Below, piece by piece: positions 37,836-47,063 of a DNA stretch of 64,000 nt (the first letter of the stretch is position 1; each line of letters starts with the position of its first letter). Under the pieces are notes generated by a model. That model was given only the letters and a program-made list of their open reading frames with translations. It was not told the DNA's origin and did no database searches. The stretch lies in contig JANQJW010000113.1 of assembly GCA_028281445.1 (NCBI GenBank), forward strand, positions 1 through 64,000. The letters are read 5' to 3'. The translations under genes were made by a program, and so were the position numbers. This stretch comes from Planctomycetota bacterium (GTDB taxonomy: Bacteria; Planctomycetota; PLA2; JAEUHO01).

Positions 37836-38822
37836 CTACCGCAAACGCACGTTCACCTGCAGCGCGCGCCCGCGGCGCTGGAGCCCCAGCGTGATGACGT
37901 CGCCTACGCGCTTGGTCCACACGACGCGCTGAAGCTCCGCCGACCGGCGAACGGCGACACCGCCGGCGGAGACGATCAGGTCGCCGCGCTGCACGCCGGC
38001 CCCCGGCGCGGGGGATCCCGGATCGAAGCCGGTCACCCAGAGCCCCGCGGTCCCCCCGGCCCGACTCGACAGCTCCCGCACGCGCACGCCAAGACGCCCG
38101 CGGCGCTGCCCGGAGGGTTGGAGCATGCGCTCGAGCGCGGTACGCACGGCGTCCATGGGCACGGCGAGCCCGACCCCCTGATGGCCGCCGGTGCGCGAGA
38201 GGATCGCGGTCATGACGCCGATGGCCTTGCCGTCGGCATCCAGCAGGGGACCGCCGGAGTTCCCGAGGTTCGCGGCCGCATCCGTCTGGATGAAGTCCTG
38301 GTAGCTGTTGCGCCCGACACCGATCTTGGACCGGTGGAGCCCGCTGACGATTCCAACGGACCAGGAGTTCTCGAGCTCGTAGGGCGCTCCAGCGGCGAGC
38401 ACCCACGCTCCCACGCGTAGGTTCGCAGGGTTGCCGAGCGTCATGGGCTTGAGCTGGCGCAGCGGCACGCGCAGCAGCGCGATGTCGAGCGCGGGATCGC
38501 GCGCGAGAACCTGCCCGTCGACCGTTCCGCGATTCGGGACGGAAACCAGAATGCGCTGCGCGCCGGACACGACGTGCAGGCTCGTCAGGATCAGCCCGTC
38601 GGCCCGAACGACGAATCCGCCGCCGACGCCGTCGTCGCGCGAGCGTCCGTTGGCGTCGCGCGACGTGCGTGTGCTGACCCGGACGACACTCGGGTCCGAC
38701 CGCTCGATCACGTCGGCGAAGTCAGGGGGGCCGCCCGCGGCCGCGTGAACCCGATCCGGCCCCGAACCGGAAAGCAGCCACCCGGCAAGGAACGCAAGGG
38801 ACAAGGAGGCGAAGTGACGCAT
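37836..38822 (-). CDS. HtrA/DegP-like serine protease with PDZ domain
   Basis: A 328-residue exported trypsin-fold protease. Signal peptide to about residue 28; catalytic triad His83 (LILTSLHVVSG), Asp113 (DPALDIALLRV) and Ser189 (NLGNSGGPLLD). A PDZ domain covers ~235-325 (VTGFDPGSPAPGAGVQRGDL). It degrades or refolds misfolded envelope proteins. Start 38822 chosen because AAGGAG lies six bases before it (two upstream Met codons lie in that site). The two-component gene that follows it upstream ends 28 bases away. Confidence 0.93.
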   Translation of the reverse strand: MRHFASLSLAFLAGWLLSGSGPDRVHAAAGGPPDFADVIERSDPSVVRVSTRTSRDANGRSRDDGVGGGFVVRADGLILTSLHVVSGAQRILVSVPNRGTVDGQVLARDPALDIALLRVPLRQLKPMTLGNPANLRVGAWVLAAGAPYELENSWSVGIVSGLHRSKIGVGRNSYQDFIQTDAAANLGNSGGPLLDADGKAIGVMTAILSRTGGHQGVGLAVPMDAVRTALERMLQPSGQRRGRLGVRVRELSSRAGGTAGLWVTGFDPGSPAPGAGVQRGDLIVSAGGVAVRRSAELQRVVWTKRVGDVITLGLQRRGRALQVNVRLR

Positions 38823-38849
38823 GACCATCTCCTTCACGGCGAAAGCGGA

Positions 38850-40223
38850 TCAGCGAGGGTTGCTCTGCTCCTCGTACTGCTCCAGCTTCCTGTAGAGGGT
38901 GCGCAATCCGATCCCGAGGATGCGCGCGGCGGCCGTCTTGTTGCCGCCGGTACGTGTGAGGGTGTCGAGGATGATCGTGCGCTCGGCATCCGGAAGTGAC
39001 GTGCCGGCCGGGATGCGGATGACGTCTCCCTCGGGGAGGTCCTCGACCCGTTGTTCGCCACCAACCTCCTCGGGCAGGACCTCGGGCAGGACCGTGTCGC
39101 CTTCGGTGAGCACGACCGCGGCCTCGATCGTGTTCTCGAGCTCGCGCACGTTCCCGGGCCAGTCGTAGCCGCGCAGCACGTCCATCGCCTCGGGCGCGAT
39201 GCCCACGACCGCGCGCCCGTGGCGCTCGCTGTACATCTGCCGGAAGTGCTCGGCCAGGGCCGGGATGTCGCCGCGACGCTCACGCAGCGGCGGGACGCGG
39301 ATGCTGATCACCTTCAGCCGGAAGTAGAAGTCGTCGCGGAACGTGCCGCGCGCCACGGCGTCGTCCAGGTCTGCGTTGGTCGCCGTCACGAGGCGGACGT
39401 CTACGGGCCGCGATCGACCTTCGCCGACACGTTCGATCTCGCGGTTCTGCAGCACGCGGAGCAGCTTCACCTGCGTGTGCGGCGGGACCTCACCGACCTC
39501 GTCGAGAAACAACGTGCCGCGGTCCGCCTGCTCGAAGCGCCCCGCGCGGTCCCGCACGGCACCCGTGAACGCGCCTTTCACGTGCCCGAACAGCTCGCTC
39601 TCGAGCAGGCCCTCGGGCAACGCTGCGCAGTTCACCTTCACGAAGGGCGCCTTGGCTCGCGGACTCGCCTTGTGGATCGCCTCGGCGATGAGCTCCTTGC
39701 CGGTGCCCGACTCGCCCAGGATCAAGACCGATGCGTTGGTCGGGGCGACCTTCGAGACAGTGCGGAAGATGTCGAGGATCGCAGGCGCGGAGCCGATGAA
39801 GCCCGGCGGCACGCCCGCTTCGGTCAGGCCCTCACGGTAGGGCGCGGCCGCGGCCGCCTGATCCCGTCCCTGGAGCGTCGACGCGATCAGATTGCGCAGG
39901 CGCGCGAGGTCGAGCGGCTTCTCCAGGAAGTCGTGGGCCCCGTCGCGCATCGCGCGGACCGCCTTCTCCACGCTGCCGTAGGCGGTCATGATGATCACCG
40001 GGGTGCCGGCATGGTCGGTCTTGATCTCGCGGAGGAGATCCAAGCCGTCTTCGTCCCCAGGCAGCACGACGTCCGTCAGGACCAGATCGGGCGCATGCGC
40101 CGCGATGGCCGCCCGTGCCTCGACGACGTCGGCCGCGAGGGACACATCATGAGCCCCGTCGAAGACCTCGCCCAACGCCTCGCGAGCATGCTGCTCGTCT
40201 TCCACGATCAGAATGCGTGCCAT
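38850..40223 (-). CDS. NtrC-family sigma-54 response regulator
   Basis: A 457-residue protein in three parts. Receiver domain 1-120 with phosphoacceptor Asp51 (LVLTDVVLPGDEDGL). AAA+ domain ~150-380 with Walker A GESGTGKE, the sigma-54 loop GAFTGA (from Gly217), and Walker B TLFLDEVGEV. A Fis-type helix-turn-helix at the end (NKTAAARILGIGLRTLYRKL). It activates sigma-54 promoters when phosphorylated. Its ATG overlaps the kinase stop by one base (TGATG), so the pair is translationally coupled. Targets are not visible in the sequence. Confidence 0.96.
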   Translation of the reverse strand: MARILIVEDEQHAREALGEVFDGAHDVSLAADVVEARAAIAAHAPDLVLTDVVLPGDEDGLDLLREIKTDHAGTPVIIMTAYGSVEKAVRAMRDGAHDFLEKPLDLARLRNLIASTLQGRDQAAAAAPYREGLTEAGVPPGFIGSAPAILDIFRTVSKVAPTNASVLILGESGTGKELIAEAIHKASPRAKAPFVKVNCAALPEGLLESELFGHVKGAFTGAVRDRAGRFEQADRGTLFLDEVGEVPPHTQVKLLRVLQNREIERVGEGRSRPVDVRLVTATNADLDDAVARGTFRDDFYFRLKVISIRVPPLRERRGDIPALAEHFRQMYSERHGRAVVGIAPEAMDVLRGYDWPGNVRELENTIEAAVVLTEGDTVLPEVLPEEVGGEQRVEDLPEGDVIRIPAGTSLPDAERTIILDTLTRTGGNKTAAARILGIGLRTLYRKLEQYEEQSNPR

Positions 40224-41359
40224 CAGACCTCGACCCTGACGCCGTCGCCGGCCTGTCCGGGAGGCGGAAGATGGACCACGAAACGGGCGCCGCCGCCGGG
40301 CCGCGGCAGGGCCTCGATCTCGCCGCCGTGGCGGCGCACGTCCTCGCGCGCCAGGGGCAGGCCCAACCCCGTGCCGCCGCGCTTGCCGGTCGTGTAGAGC
40401 ACGAACACGTTCGAGCGGTCCTCCGCGCGAATGCCGGGACCGTCGTCGTCGACGACGATCACCGTGCTGTGCGGGTCGTCGCGCGTGGTGATCCAGACAT
40501 GGCCTCCGCCTTCCGCGGCTGCCTCGATGGCGTTGCGCACCAAGTTGTGCGCCGCACGCTCGATGCGCGGGGGATCGAGCAAGAGCTCCCGAGCGGAGCC
40601 CGGCGCGAACTCGACCCGGCATCGGCTTGCGCGCGCGACGCCCTCGAGCTCCGCCACGACGGCTTCGACCAACGGATCGACGTGGGCCGGTGCAAGCTGC
40701 AGCGTGCCGTCCCGGCTCACCTCGAGGAGATGCTGTACGAGCCGCTCGAGCCGTTGGCTCTCGGCGATCATCTTCTCCGTGCGCGCGTGGATGTCGTCCT
40801 TCGTGATGCTGGGATCGCCCAACAGCTCCTGGAGCAGTTGCAGATTGAGCTTCAGGGCGTTCAGGGGATTGCGGATCTCGTGCGCCAGGCTTGCGCCGAG
40901 GTCGTGGACCGCGTCGGCACGCTCGCGCCGGCGCTTGCGCTCCTCCTCGCGCGCACCGCGCGTGATGTCCTCGAGCGACAGCACGGAGCCGAGGACCTGC
41001 CCCCCTTGACCGCGCATCGGCCCGATGGTCGCGCGCACGACGCGCGGGCCCAGCGGGTGTCGCGCGAACGTGCGCGCCGGGCCGCCGGCGAGCACTTCGT
41101 CGACGACCGCAGCCCAGTCGAGGTTGGGGTCTTCCGTCAGCCAGGGCATGGCTTCGAGCAAAGGACGCCCCACCGCGTCGTCGCGCCGGCCCGCCGCCTG
41201 GGCGAGTGCTTCGTTCCATACGATCACGCGCCCGGTGGCGTCCGTAGCCGCCACCTCGATCGGTAGCGCCTCCGCGAGAGCCTCGAGATAGATCGGGTAG
41301 TCCTCCTCCGGCAGCAGGCGGACGAGCACGTTCGAGTAGTAGAGGAAGCGTCGCGGCAC
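40223..41359 (-). CDS. PAS-domain sensor histidine kinase
   Basis: A 378-residue kinase without membrane helices. A PAS domain covers ~30-130 (IEVAATDATGRVIVWNEALA). The H-box carries His160 in LGASLAHEIRNPLNALKL; the N-box is in LVRNAIEAAA, the G1/G2 boxes in VVDDDGPGI and GGTGLGLPLAREDV. It is the partner of the adjoining sigma-54 regulator, sensing a cytoplasmic signal through PAS. Start is GTG 41359; no earlier good start. Part of a two-gene operon, with the HEAT lipoprotein just upstream (34-base gap) possibly in the same unit. Confidence 0.95.
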   Translation of the reverse strand: MPRRFLYYSNVLVRLLPEEDYPIYLEALAEALPIEVAATDATGRVIVWNEALAQAAGRRDDAVGRPLLEAMPWLTEDPNLDWAAVVDEVLAGGPARTFARHPLGPRVVRATIGPMRGQGGQVLGSVLSLEDITRGAREEERKRRRERADAVHDLGASLAHEIRNPLNALKLNLQLLQELLGDPSITKDDIHARTEKMIAESQRLERLVQHLLEVSRDGTLQLAPAHVDPLVEAVVAELEGVARASRCRVEFAPGSARELLLDPPRIERAAHNLVRNAIEAAAEGGGHVWITTRDDPHSTVIVVDDDGPGIRAEDRSNVFVLYTTGKRGGTGLGLPLAREDVRRHGGEIEALPRPGGGARFVVHLPPPGQAGDGVRVEV

Positions 41360-41393
41360 CTTCGGATGGTACCCGGTCCGTCCGCGCTTCGGG

Positions 41394-42062
41394 CTAGCGA
41401 GACGCCGTGTCCGCCGAAGCGCGCTGTTCGGCCTCGGCGCGTCCCTCGCGGACCCACCAGTCGCGCCAGAGGGTCGCAGCCCGACGCCGGTTGCCGGCCG
41501 ATGCCTGCGCCCGGAAACCGAAGAAGTTGTTCGTCAACCGGCGCAAGGCAGAAGCCGACGCGTGCCGGACGTCTGCGTCGCCGTCTTCGAGGCGCCGCAA
41601 CAGAAGCGGGATCGAATCCCAGCCGTCGCGACGGCCCAGCTCCGTGGCCGCGCTGCGTCGTACGACCGCCCACTCCGTGGTCAGCGCACGCGCGAGCGCC
41701 GCCTCGTCCGTGCGCGCGAGGATCGTGTCGATTACAGCGTGCGTCGAGCTGACCTGGATGTCGCCCGCGACCGTGACGTCGGAGGAGCCTGCGCGGCCGA
41801 GTGCGGGGAGTGCTGCTTCTCCGGCGGCGACGAGCGCGCGCGCTGCGCGTGTGCGCGTGACGAAGTCCTCGCTGCGAAGCTGCGCTACGGTTGCATCGAG
41901 GCGTGCATCGACAGGCACCGCCGACGCGGGGCGTGCGGTTGCGACGGGCTCAGACGACGAAGCCGCGGGTGCACGGACGGGCGCGTTGCGCGCGCAACCG
42001 GCGAGTGCGAACAGACCGGCGCAGAGCAGAGCGCACAGCACATGGTGAGTCGTCGTTCGCAT
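41394..42062 (-). CDS. HEAT-repeat lipoprotein with WxxWW tail
   Basis: Start 42062 gives a lipobox FALAGC. The 222-residue product has a Ser/Ala/Pro-rich linker, HEAT-like helices (FVTRTRAARALVAAGEAALP, WAVVRRSAATELGRRDGWDS, DADVRHASASALRRLTNNFF) and a tail ATLWRDWWVREGR. The Trp pattern matches the tails of the duplicated HEAT protein at 7042-8565. Function unknown; perhaps a binding module at the envelope. It is divergent from rnpA. Confidence 0.8.
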   Translation of the reverse strand: MRTTTHHVLCALLCAGLFALAGCARNAPVRAPAASSSEPVATARPASAVPVDARLDATVAQLRSEDFVTRTRAARALVAAGEAALPALGRAGSSDVTVAGDIQVSSTHAVIDTILARTDEAALARALTTEWAVVRRSAATELGRRDGWDSIPLLLRRLEDGDADVRHASASALRRLTNNFFGFRAQASAGNRRRAATLWRDWWVREGRAEAEQRASADTASR

Positions 42063-42177
42063 CGTGTTCGGCACGTGTCCGAGGCCGCGCATCCTACAGG
42101 GATCGGCAGCCCTGTCCGGTCCCTGGAGCGGCGCTTGTTTGGACGAAAAGCCGACTGTGGGATGCTGCGCATTCCCG

Positions 42178-42537
42178 ATGTTCGCATACGCCTATCCGCC
42201 GTCCGCACGCCTTCGGTCGCTGGCCGATTTCAGGCGAATTCTGCATTCACGCTGCGTGGCTCCAGGCCGCGAGTGCGTCGTGCGCGTGATGCCCAACAAG
42301 GCCGGGCGCGCCCGACTCGGCATGGCGGCACCTCGGCGTTACGGCAACGCCGTGCGGCGCAATCGGTTCAAGCGCCTCGTTCGCGAAGCCTTCCGTCGCG
42401 CAGGGGGCGCCCTGGGACGGTTCGACTACATGGTCACGCCGCGCAAGACGCTGCGCGAGCCGACGCTCGCCGGCATCACGCGCGACCTGCGTGCTGCACA
42501 CGCGCGTGCGTGCAAGCACTACAAAGCCAGCGAATGA
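42178..42537 (+). CDS. rnpA: RNase P protein component
   Basis: A 119-residue protein beginning ARLRSLADFRRILHSRC, with RLGMAAPRRYGNAVRRNRFK and RLVREAFRR as the RNA-binding signature. It assists the RNase P RNA in 5' tRNA maturation. Start ATG 42178 is the best match to family length, though the frame is open to 42064. The usual upstream rpmH is absent: the 115 bases before it hold no L34 reading frame. The stop overlaps the yidD start (ATGA). Confidence 0.93.
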   Translation: MFAYAYPPSARLRSLADFRRILHSRCVAPGRECVVRVMPNKAGRARLGMAAPRRYGNAVRRNRFKRLVREAFRRAGGALGRFDYMVTPRKTLREPTLAGITRDLRAAHARACKHYKASE

Positions 42538-42761
42538 TCCGCGCCGCTCTCGTCTTCCTGTTGCGAACGTACAAGGCGATCCTCTCGCCGTTGCTGCCCG
42601 CCGCATGCCGCTTCGATCCGACGTGCAGCGTCTACGCCATCGAAGCGGTGCAGAAGCACGGCGCCTGGCGCGGCATGGTGCTCGCAACAAAGCGCTTGTT
42701 GCGATGCCGCCCCGGCTATCCGGGCGGCTACGACCCGATTCCCGACTCTATCGAGACGTAG
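42534..42761 (+). CDS. yidD: YidD membrane-insertion efficiency factor
   Basis: A 75-residue protein with the family's LRTYKAILSPLLPAACRFDP, TCSVYAIEAVQKHGAWRGMV and CRPGYPGGYDPIP. It helps YidC-dependent membrane insertion. Start ATG 42534 overlaps the rnpA stop by four bases. yidC, which normally follows, is not here; the next gene is convergent. Confidence 0.95.
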   Translation: MIRAALVFLLRTYKAILSPLLPAACRFDPTCSVYAIEAVQKHGAWRGMVLATKRLLRCRPGYPGGYDPIPDSIET

Positions 42762-42889
42762 TCGGTGGTCTTCGCCGAAGGCGGTCGGCGTGTCGGATGG
42801 AGAGCGGAGTGCCGATGAGGAGGCCGTGGCGTGGTTGACCCACGCGAGGCCGACGAAGCGGTGCGATCGCCTCCAGTCCGACGCGTCGA

Positions 42890-45800
42890 CTAGCGCTTTC
42901 TGCGTTCCTCCAGAACATTGAGCTCGCTGTTGGTGCGCAGGTCGAAGGTGGCCTGCATCCAGTCCATGTCGTCGAGGTACTTCGCGAGCGCCTGGTAGTA
43001 GCGTCCCTCGAGCTCGCGCAGGCTCTGCTCGTAGCGTCGGGCATCCGGCGGACCGTACACCTCTTCGCGCAGCCACTCGGTGTAGCGCCGCGGTGAGAAC
43101 TCGGCCTTCGAGGGGAACGCGCGCGCCTTCACGCGAACGAGGTAGGCACTGCCCGTACCGCGGTCCTTCGGTTTCGGAACGCCGTCCACCATCTCCGGGT
43201 CCTTGTCCTTGATGATGGGATCACGCAGAACACGCCGCCCGAACGTGCCGGGCGTCGCGTCGATCGTGTCCTGGCGCGAGGCCGTGGGGCGCACCGTCTC
43301 GTAGCCCGTACGCCAGACGAAGTTGCGCTGCTCGATCTCGCGACGATCTGCTTCTGCCGCATCGTCGGCGACCTCGACCGGCGGCGGTGCCTCGCTGCCG
43401 ATGAACATGCCCGTGTCGGCGACGAAGTAGACCGGCTTGCCGAGCTTCTCCGCCCACATCTCCAGGGCCTTCTTTCCGGCCGCGACAGCCTGCGGCGAGC
43501 GCTCGCCTTCGGCGGCCTCGCCACCGGCCTCCGCTTCGGCCTTCGCGATGGCGTCCTGGAGTCGCTTGAGGGCCTTGGCGGCGATGTCCATCTGGCGCTT
43601 CTCCAGGAAGCGCTCGAAGACGGCGTCCTTCACGTCGTCGTAGGGCTGCTGCTCCTCGGCCTTGTACTCGATGCGACGCACCAGCACCTTCGTGAGGCGG
43701 CGGTGCAGCTGCGCGGGGATGCCGTTGTACTCCCCGTCTTCCTTCAGGCGGTTGAGCGTGTACTGCAGCTCCGTACCGAAGTTCTCGTTCTTCTCCCACT
43801 CCGAGCGCGTCATGAGCTGGGGCGTCGTCCAGTGCTGGATCCCGGTGGGTCCGCCATCAGACGCGACCCCGACCGCAAACTCGCCCTTGAGCAGCGTCTC
43901 GAACGTGACGGCCTCGGGGACCACGGGCTTCTCGTCCTTCGGCCCCTCGGGACGCGGACTCCGGTCCGCCTCCGGGACGTCCTTCATCTTCTCTTTCCAG
44001 GCCTTCACCTTGGCGTCGTGGTCGGCCTTGGCCTTGGTCCAGATCTCGAGCTTGCGCTCCGCCGCCTTGACAGCGATGCGGCTCTCGCGTGCGCGCTGCA
44101 GGATGTCGTTGAGGACGTTCTCCATGAACTGCTCGCGAATCACGATCTCGCGCCAGCCCTTGTCCTCGTACTCCTTGCGGATGCTCTCTTCTTCGTCCGC
44201 AGCGCCATCGGGGCTGCCGGACGCAGCGTCGTCCTTCTCGCCGTCCTTCGGCTTGTCGCCGTCGCCATCCTTGGGCTCGTTCTTCTCGCCGTCCTTCGGC
44301 TTGTCGGCCTCCAGCACGTCAGGGAAGATGGCCTTGGCCGGCACGAGCACGGCCGTCGCGTCGGGCGCGATGCGGCGTGCCAGCTCGGCGCCGTGTCCCT
44401 TCTCCGCGTCACGCGGTTCGTCGACGCGGTAGAAGTACTCGGGCCCGCGATACGAGCGCCAGTACTTGTAGAGGTTCTCCTCGTCCTTGGGACGGTGCTT
44501 GGGGAACTTCTCCCACAGCGCCTTGAGGATGTCGTCCGACAGCAACGGCAGGTGGACGAACACCGTCTCGAACTGCCGGCGAGCCTCGAGGCGGAAGTCG
44601 GCCTGGACCGTCGTGAAGAAGCTGCGCAGCTCGGCGTCGTTGCCGGTGGTCAGATCGTCGACGTTGGTCTCGTCCTCGCCGGTCTTCCCGTCGGCGCCGG
44701 GACTCGTGATGCTCCACACCGGCGGCTGGGCACGCGAGAGAACGACATCCAGGGGTCGGTCCCAGGCGTCCTTCGCCCCGATCATGTAGGCGCCGAGCCC
44801 CTCGCCCATGGGCACGCGCACGCTATCCGGGTCGAGCGTGATGCTGAGGTCGTCGCCCCCGCCTTTGGCGCCGTCGGCGCCGTGGGACGCGATCACCGGG
44901 GGGTTGTCCCCCGCAGCGGGCGTGTAGTGGAAGTCGTTGTCCCAGCCGTCCTTGAGCGGCCGCGTCAGCGACGGCAGGCGCTCGGCGCCGGGCGACTTCA
45001 GCATGTCGGCGAGGGCCGCAGGCCACTCCCCCGTCGCGGTCCGGCGCTGGTTGATCTTGGTGGCGAGCTCGAAGAGGTTGCTGTGCGTGTCGAGGTGCTT
45101 GCGGGTCGCGTCGTTGACATCGTCCGCGGTGTCGAACTGCTTGTCGGGCCCCGCGCTTCGCACCACGGGCGCGCCGTCGACGAGCTTGTAGTCGAGCTTC
45201 TCGCCCCACGGATCGGGACCGACCTTGAAGGGCGTTGCCCCGCCCTTGCCCATGGCCTCGAGGCTCTCGGGGTACTTGCCATCCGGGGCCTTCTTGATGG
45301 CCTCCAGGCGGGCGCGTACACGGTTGAGCTGCGCCGCCGCCGCCGTGAGCTTCTTCAACACGTCGTCCTGACGGCTGATCTCCCGGCGCGTCTCCTCTTC
45401 GAGGCGGGCCGTCTCGGAGAACGAGATGGCGGGCAGCGCGATGTACTCGAGGTTCACGCGCTCACGCGAACTCTTCCACTTCTCGTACGCCTCGGGATAC
45501 GGCACCTGGTAGCGGCTCGCGTCCACGAGCGGCTTGAGGAACTGGTCCTTGATGACCACTTCGCGGACGGCATCGCTGAACTCGATCTGGCTGCCGCTGA
45601 AGTTCTGCTTCAGGAACTGCTTGTAGTTGATGTCGTTGTATTCCATCCGCGCGCGCACCATCAGTGCGAAGCCGACCATGTCGCGGACGGCGCTGCGGAC
45701 CTGGAATTCGCCGGCGCGATAGCCGGCTTCCCGCGCCGCGCCGAGGGTGATGAGGTGTGCCCAGGCGCCCTTGAAGGAGTCCGGCGGCCGCAGGCCCATG

Positions 45801-46072
45801 ACGTACTGGCGGAACTCGCGGGACGGCATCCGGATCGCGCGCTGGAAGTTGTAGTGCAGTGCGAAGAGGCGATCGAACTCGCTGTCGCTGATCTCGGTGC
45901 GGCTCGTGGGAGACGCCTGGAACTCACCGCCGAGCTTGAAGGTCTTCTCGGGCTCGCCCGTGCCCTCGCAGCGAAGTGCCCCGGTAATCGAGAAGGTGGC
46001 CAGCAGGATGATGACCAGCCCGAGCAGGACGTGGCGTTCGTACTTCTTGTAGAACTTGCGGAGTCGCGCCAT
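42890..46072 (-). CDS. PpiD/SurA-like membrane-anchored protein with GspG-like modules
   Basis: About 1,060 residues. One N-terminal membrane helix (HVLLGLVIILLATFSITGAL) and a SurA_N-like helical region (~60-240) resemble PpiD. Three successive modules follow, at ~245-320, ~333-412 and ~432-475. Each has a DPWG/DGWD/DAWD turn and the first two end in an S-G-D-DD pattern (SAGPDKQFDTADDV), like the C-terminal part of pseudopilin GspG. A Lys/Asp-rich repeat (KPKDGEK-type) and a long helical C-terminal half follow. No clear PPIase domain. Start 46072 chosen for the membrane helix. A chaperone or secretion role is inferred. Confidence 0.75.
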   Translation of the reverse strand: MARLRKFYKKYERHVLLGLVIILLATFSITGALRCEGTGEPEKTFKLGGEFQASPTSRTEISDSEFDRLFALHYNFQRAIRMPSREFRQYVMGLRPPDSFKGAWAHLITLGAAREAGYRAGEFQVRSAVRDMVGFALMVRARMEYNDINYKQFLKQNFSGSQIEFSDAVREVVIKDQFLKPLVDASRYQVPYPEAYEKWKSSRERVNLEYIALPAISFSETARLEEETRREISRQDDVLKKLTAAAAQLNRVRARLEAIKKAPDGKYPESLEAMGKGGATPFKVGPDPWGEKLDYKLVDGAPVVRSAGPDKQFDTADDVNDATRKHLDTHSNLFELATKINQRRTATGEWPAALADMLKSPGAERLPSLTRPLKDGWDNDFHYTPAAGDNPPVIASHGADGAKGGGDDLSITLDPDSVRVPMGEGLGAYMIGAKDAWDRPLDVVLSRAQPPVWSITSPGADGKTGEDETNVDDLTTGNDAELRSFFTTVQADFRLEARRQFETVFVHLPLLSDDILKALWEKFPKHRPKDEENLYKYWRSYRGPEYFYRVDEPRDAEKGHGAELARRIAPDATAVLVPAKAIFPDVLEADKPKDGEKNEPKDGDGDKPKDGEKDDAASGSPDGAADEEESIRKEYEDKGWREIVIREQFMENVLNDILQRARESRIAVKAAERKLEIWTKAKADHDAKVKAWKEKMKDVPEADRSPRPEGPKDEKPVVPEAVTFETLLKGEFAVGVASDGGPTGIQHWTTPQLMTRSEWEKNENFGTELQYTLNRLKEDGEYNGIPAQLHRRLTKVLVRRIEYKAEEQQPYDDVKDAVFERFLEKRQMDIAAKALKRLQDAIAKAEAEAGGEAAEGERSPQAVAAGKKALEMWAEKLGKPVYFVADTGMFIGSEAPPPVEVADDAAEADRREIEQRNFVWRTGYETVRPTASRQDTIDATPGTFGRRVLRDPIIKDKDPEMVDGVPKPKDRGTGSAYLVRVKARAFPSKAEFSPRRYTEWLREEVYGPPDARRYEQSLRELEGRYYQALAKYLDDMDWMQATFDLRTNSELNVLEERRKR

Positions 46073-46186
46073 CAGAGGCTCCCGAGGGCAGAAAATGGAC
46101 CCGAAGCCGGCGAGGATACCGGCCCCCGACCGGACGGGGAGGTAACGCCGGAGAGGCCCGGAGATTCCTGGTTGGCTCCGCCTCAG

Positions 46187-46338
46187 GGTGCTGGGTCCCG
46201 GGAACGAGAACGGGAACGGGTGCTGGGTAGGGCCCAACCCGGCACGCAGCCCCCTATCCCGAACCCGATCCCGTTCTCAGCGCTCAGCACCCAGCCCTCG
46301 AACCCGATCTCGTTCTCAGCGCCCAGTCCCCAGCACTC
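46187..46338. repeat. Tandem and inverted repeats between the PpiD-like gene and scpB
   Basis: Two 39-base direct copies, 46261-46299 and 46300-46338, both of the form GAACCCGATCNCGTTCTCAG plus CGCNCAGNNCCCAGC. An inverted relative occurs at 46187-46230 (GGGTGCTGGG..GAACGAGAACGGG). Long hairpins can form. It lies directly after the scpB stop, so it may terminate transcription. Confidence 0.8.
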
Positions 46339-47022
46339 CTAGAGACGCTTCAGATCCTGGGGCGACGGCAGATCCTTGAGGTCCTTCAGCCCGAACGCCG
46401 TGAGGAAGCTCTGGGTCGTGCCGTAGAGCAGCGGCCGCCCGGGCTGTTCACTCCGTCCGACGACCTTGACCAGGCGTCGCTCGAGGAGGGCGCGGAGGGG
46501 GTCGCCCGACTGGACGCCACGGATGTTCTCGACCTCCGCACGACCGACGGGCTGCTTGTAGGCCACGATGCAGAGGGTCTCGAGCTGCGTGCGGCTCAGC
46601 TTGTCGGTGGCAGGGCGGCGGCTCAGGCGCCCGACGTACTCCGCGTACTCGGGCCGGGTAACGACGCGGACACCCCCGGCGACCTCCTCCAGCTCCATGG
46701 CCAGACCGGCTTCGGACCAGCGCGTCTGGATCGCGGCGATCGCCTCCCGCAGGGGAACCACGGACGCCAGACCGAGCAGATCGCGCAGCCGGCCCAGCTT
46801 GACCACGTCACCGCTGACCAGCAGCACGGCCTCGATGGCCCCCTCGAGTCGCTCCGGGGGCGGCGGAGGCCAGTCAGGCTTCTTCTTCGCCTTCTCGGGC
46901 TTGTCGGTCTTGTCGTCCTGAGATGACGCGTCGGCCTCGGGCTTCGAGGTCGCGTCGGACTCCGAGGTCGTGTCGGGCGCGTCCGCCGGGTCCGCCGCGT
47001 CGGTGGTGGTGTCCTCTGCCAT
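46339..47022 (-). CDS. scpB: Segregation and condensation protein B
   Basis: A 227-residue protein. The first 60 residues are an acidic, Asp/Thr/Lys-rich extension; the ScpB domain follows: GAIEAVLLVSGDVVKLGRLR, TRPEYAEYVGRLSRR, KLSRTQLETLCIVAYKQPVG and YGTTQSFLTAFGL. ScpB joins ScpA and SMC in chromosome condensation. scpA is not adjacent, which is unusual. 41 bases downstream of the PpiC-type gene, same strand. Confidence 0.94.
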   Translation of the reverse strand: MAEDTTTDAADPADAPDTTSESDATSKPEADASSQDDKTDKPEKAKKKPDWPPPPPERLEGAIEAVLLVSGDVVKLGRLRDLLGLASVVPLREAIAAIQTRWSEAGLAMELEEVAGGVRVVTRPEYAEYVGRLSRRPATDKLSRTQLETLCIVAYKQPVGRAEVENIRGVQSGDPLRALLERRLVKVVGRSEQPGRPLLYGTTQSFLTAFGLKDLKDLPSPQDLKRL

Positions 47023-47063
47023 GGGGGCACAGGCTACCCGCGCCCCGCGACGGGACCGGGTAC

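Noticed and set aside
43703..46342. 879-codon open frame opposite the PpiD-like gene
   Set aside because: Antisense shadow in GC-rich DNA; the minus-strand gene has a membrane helix, domain motifs and proper codon pattern.
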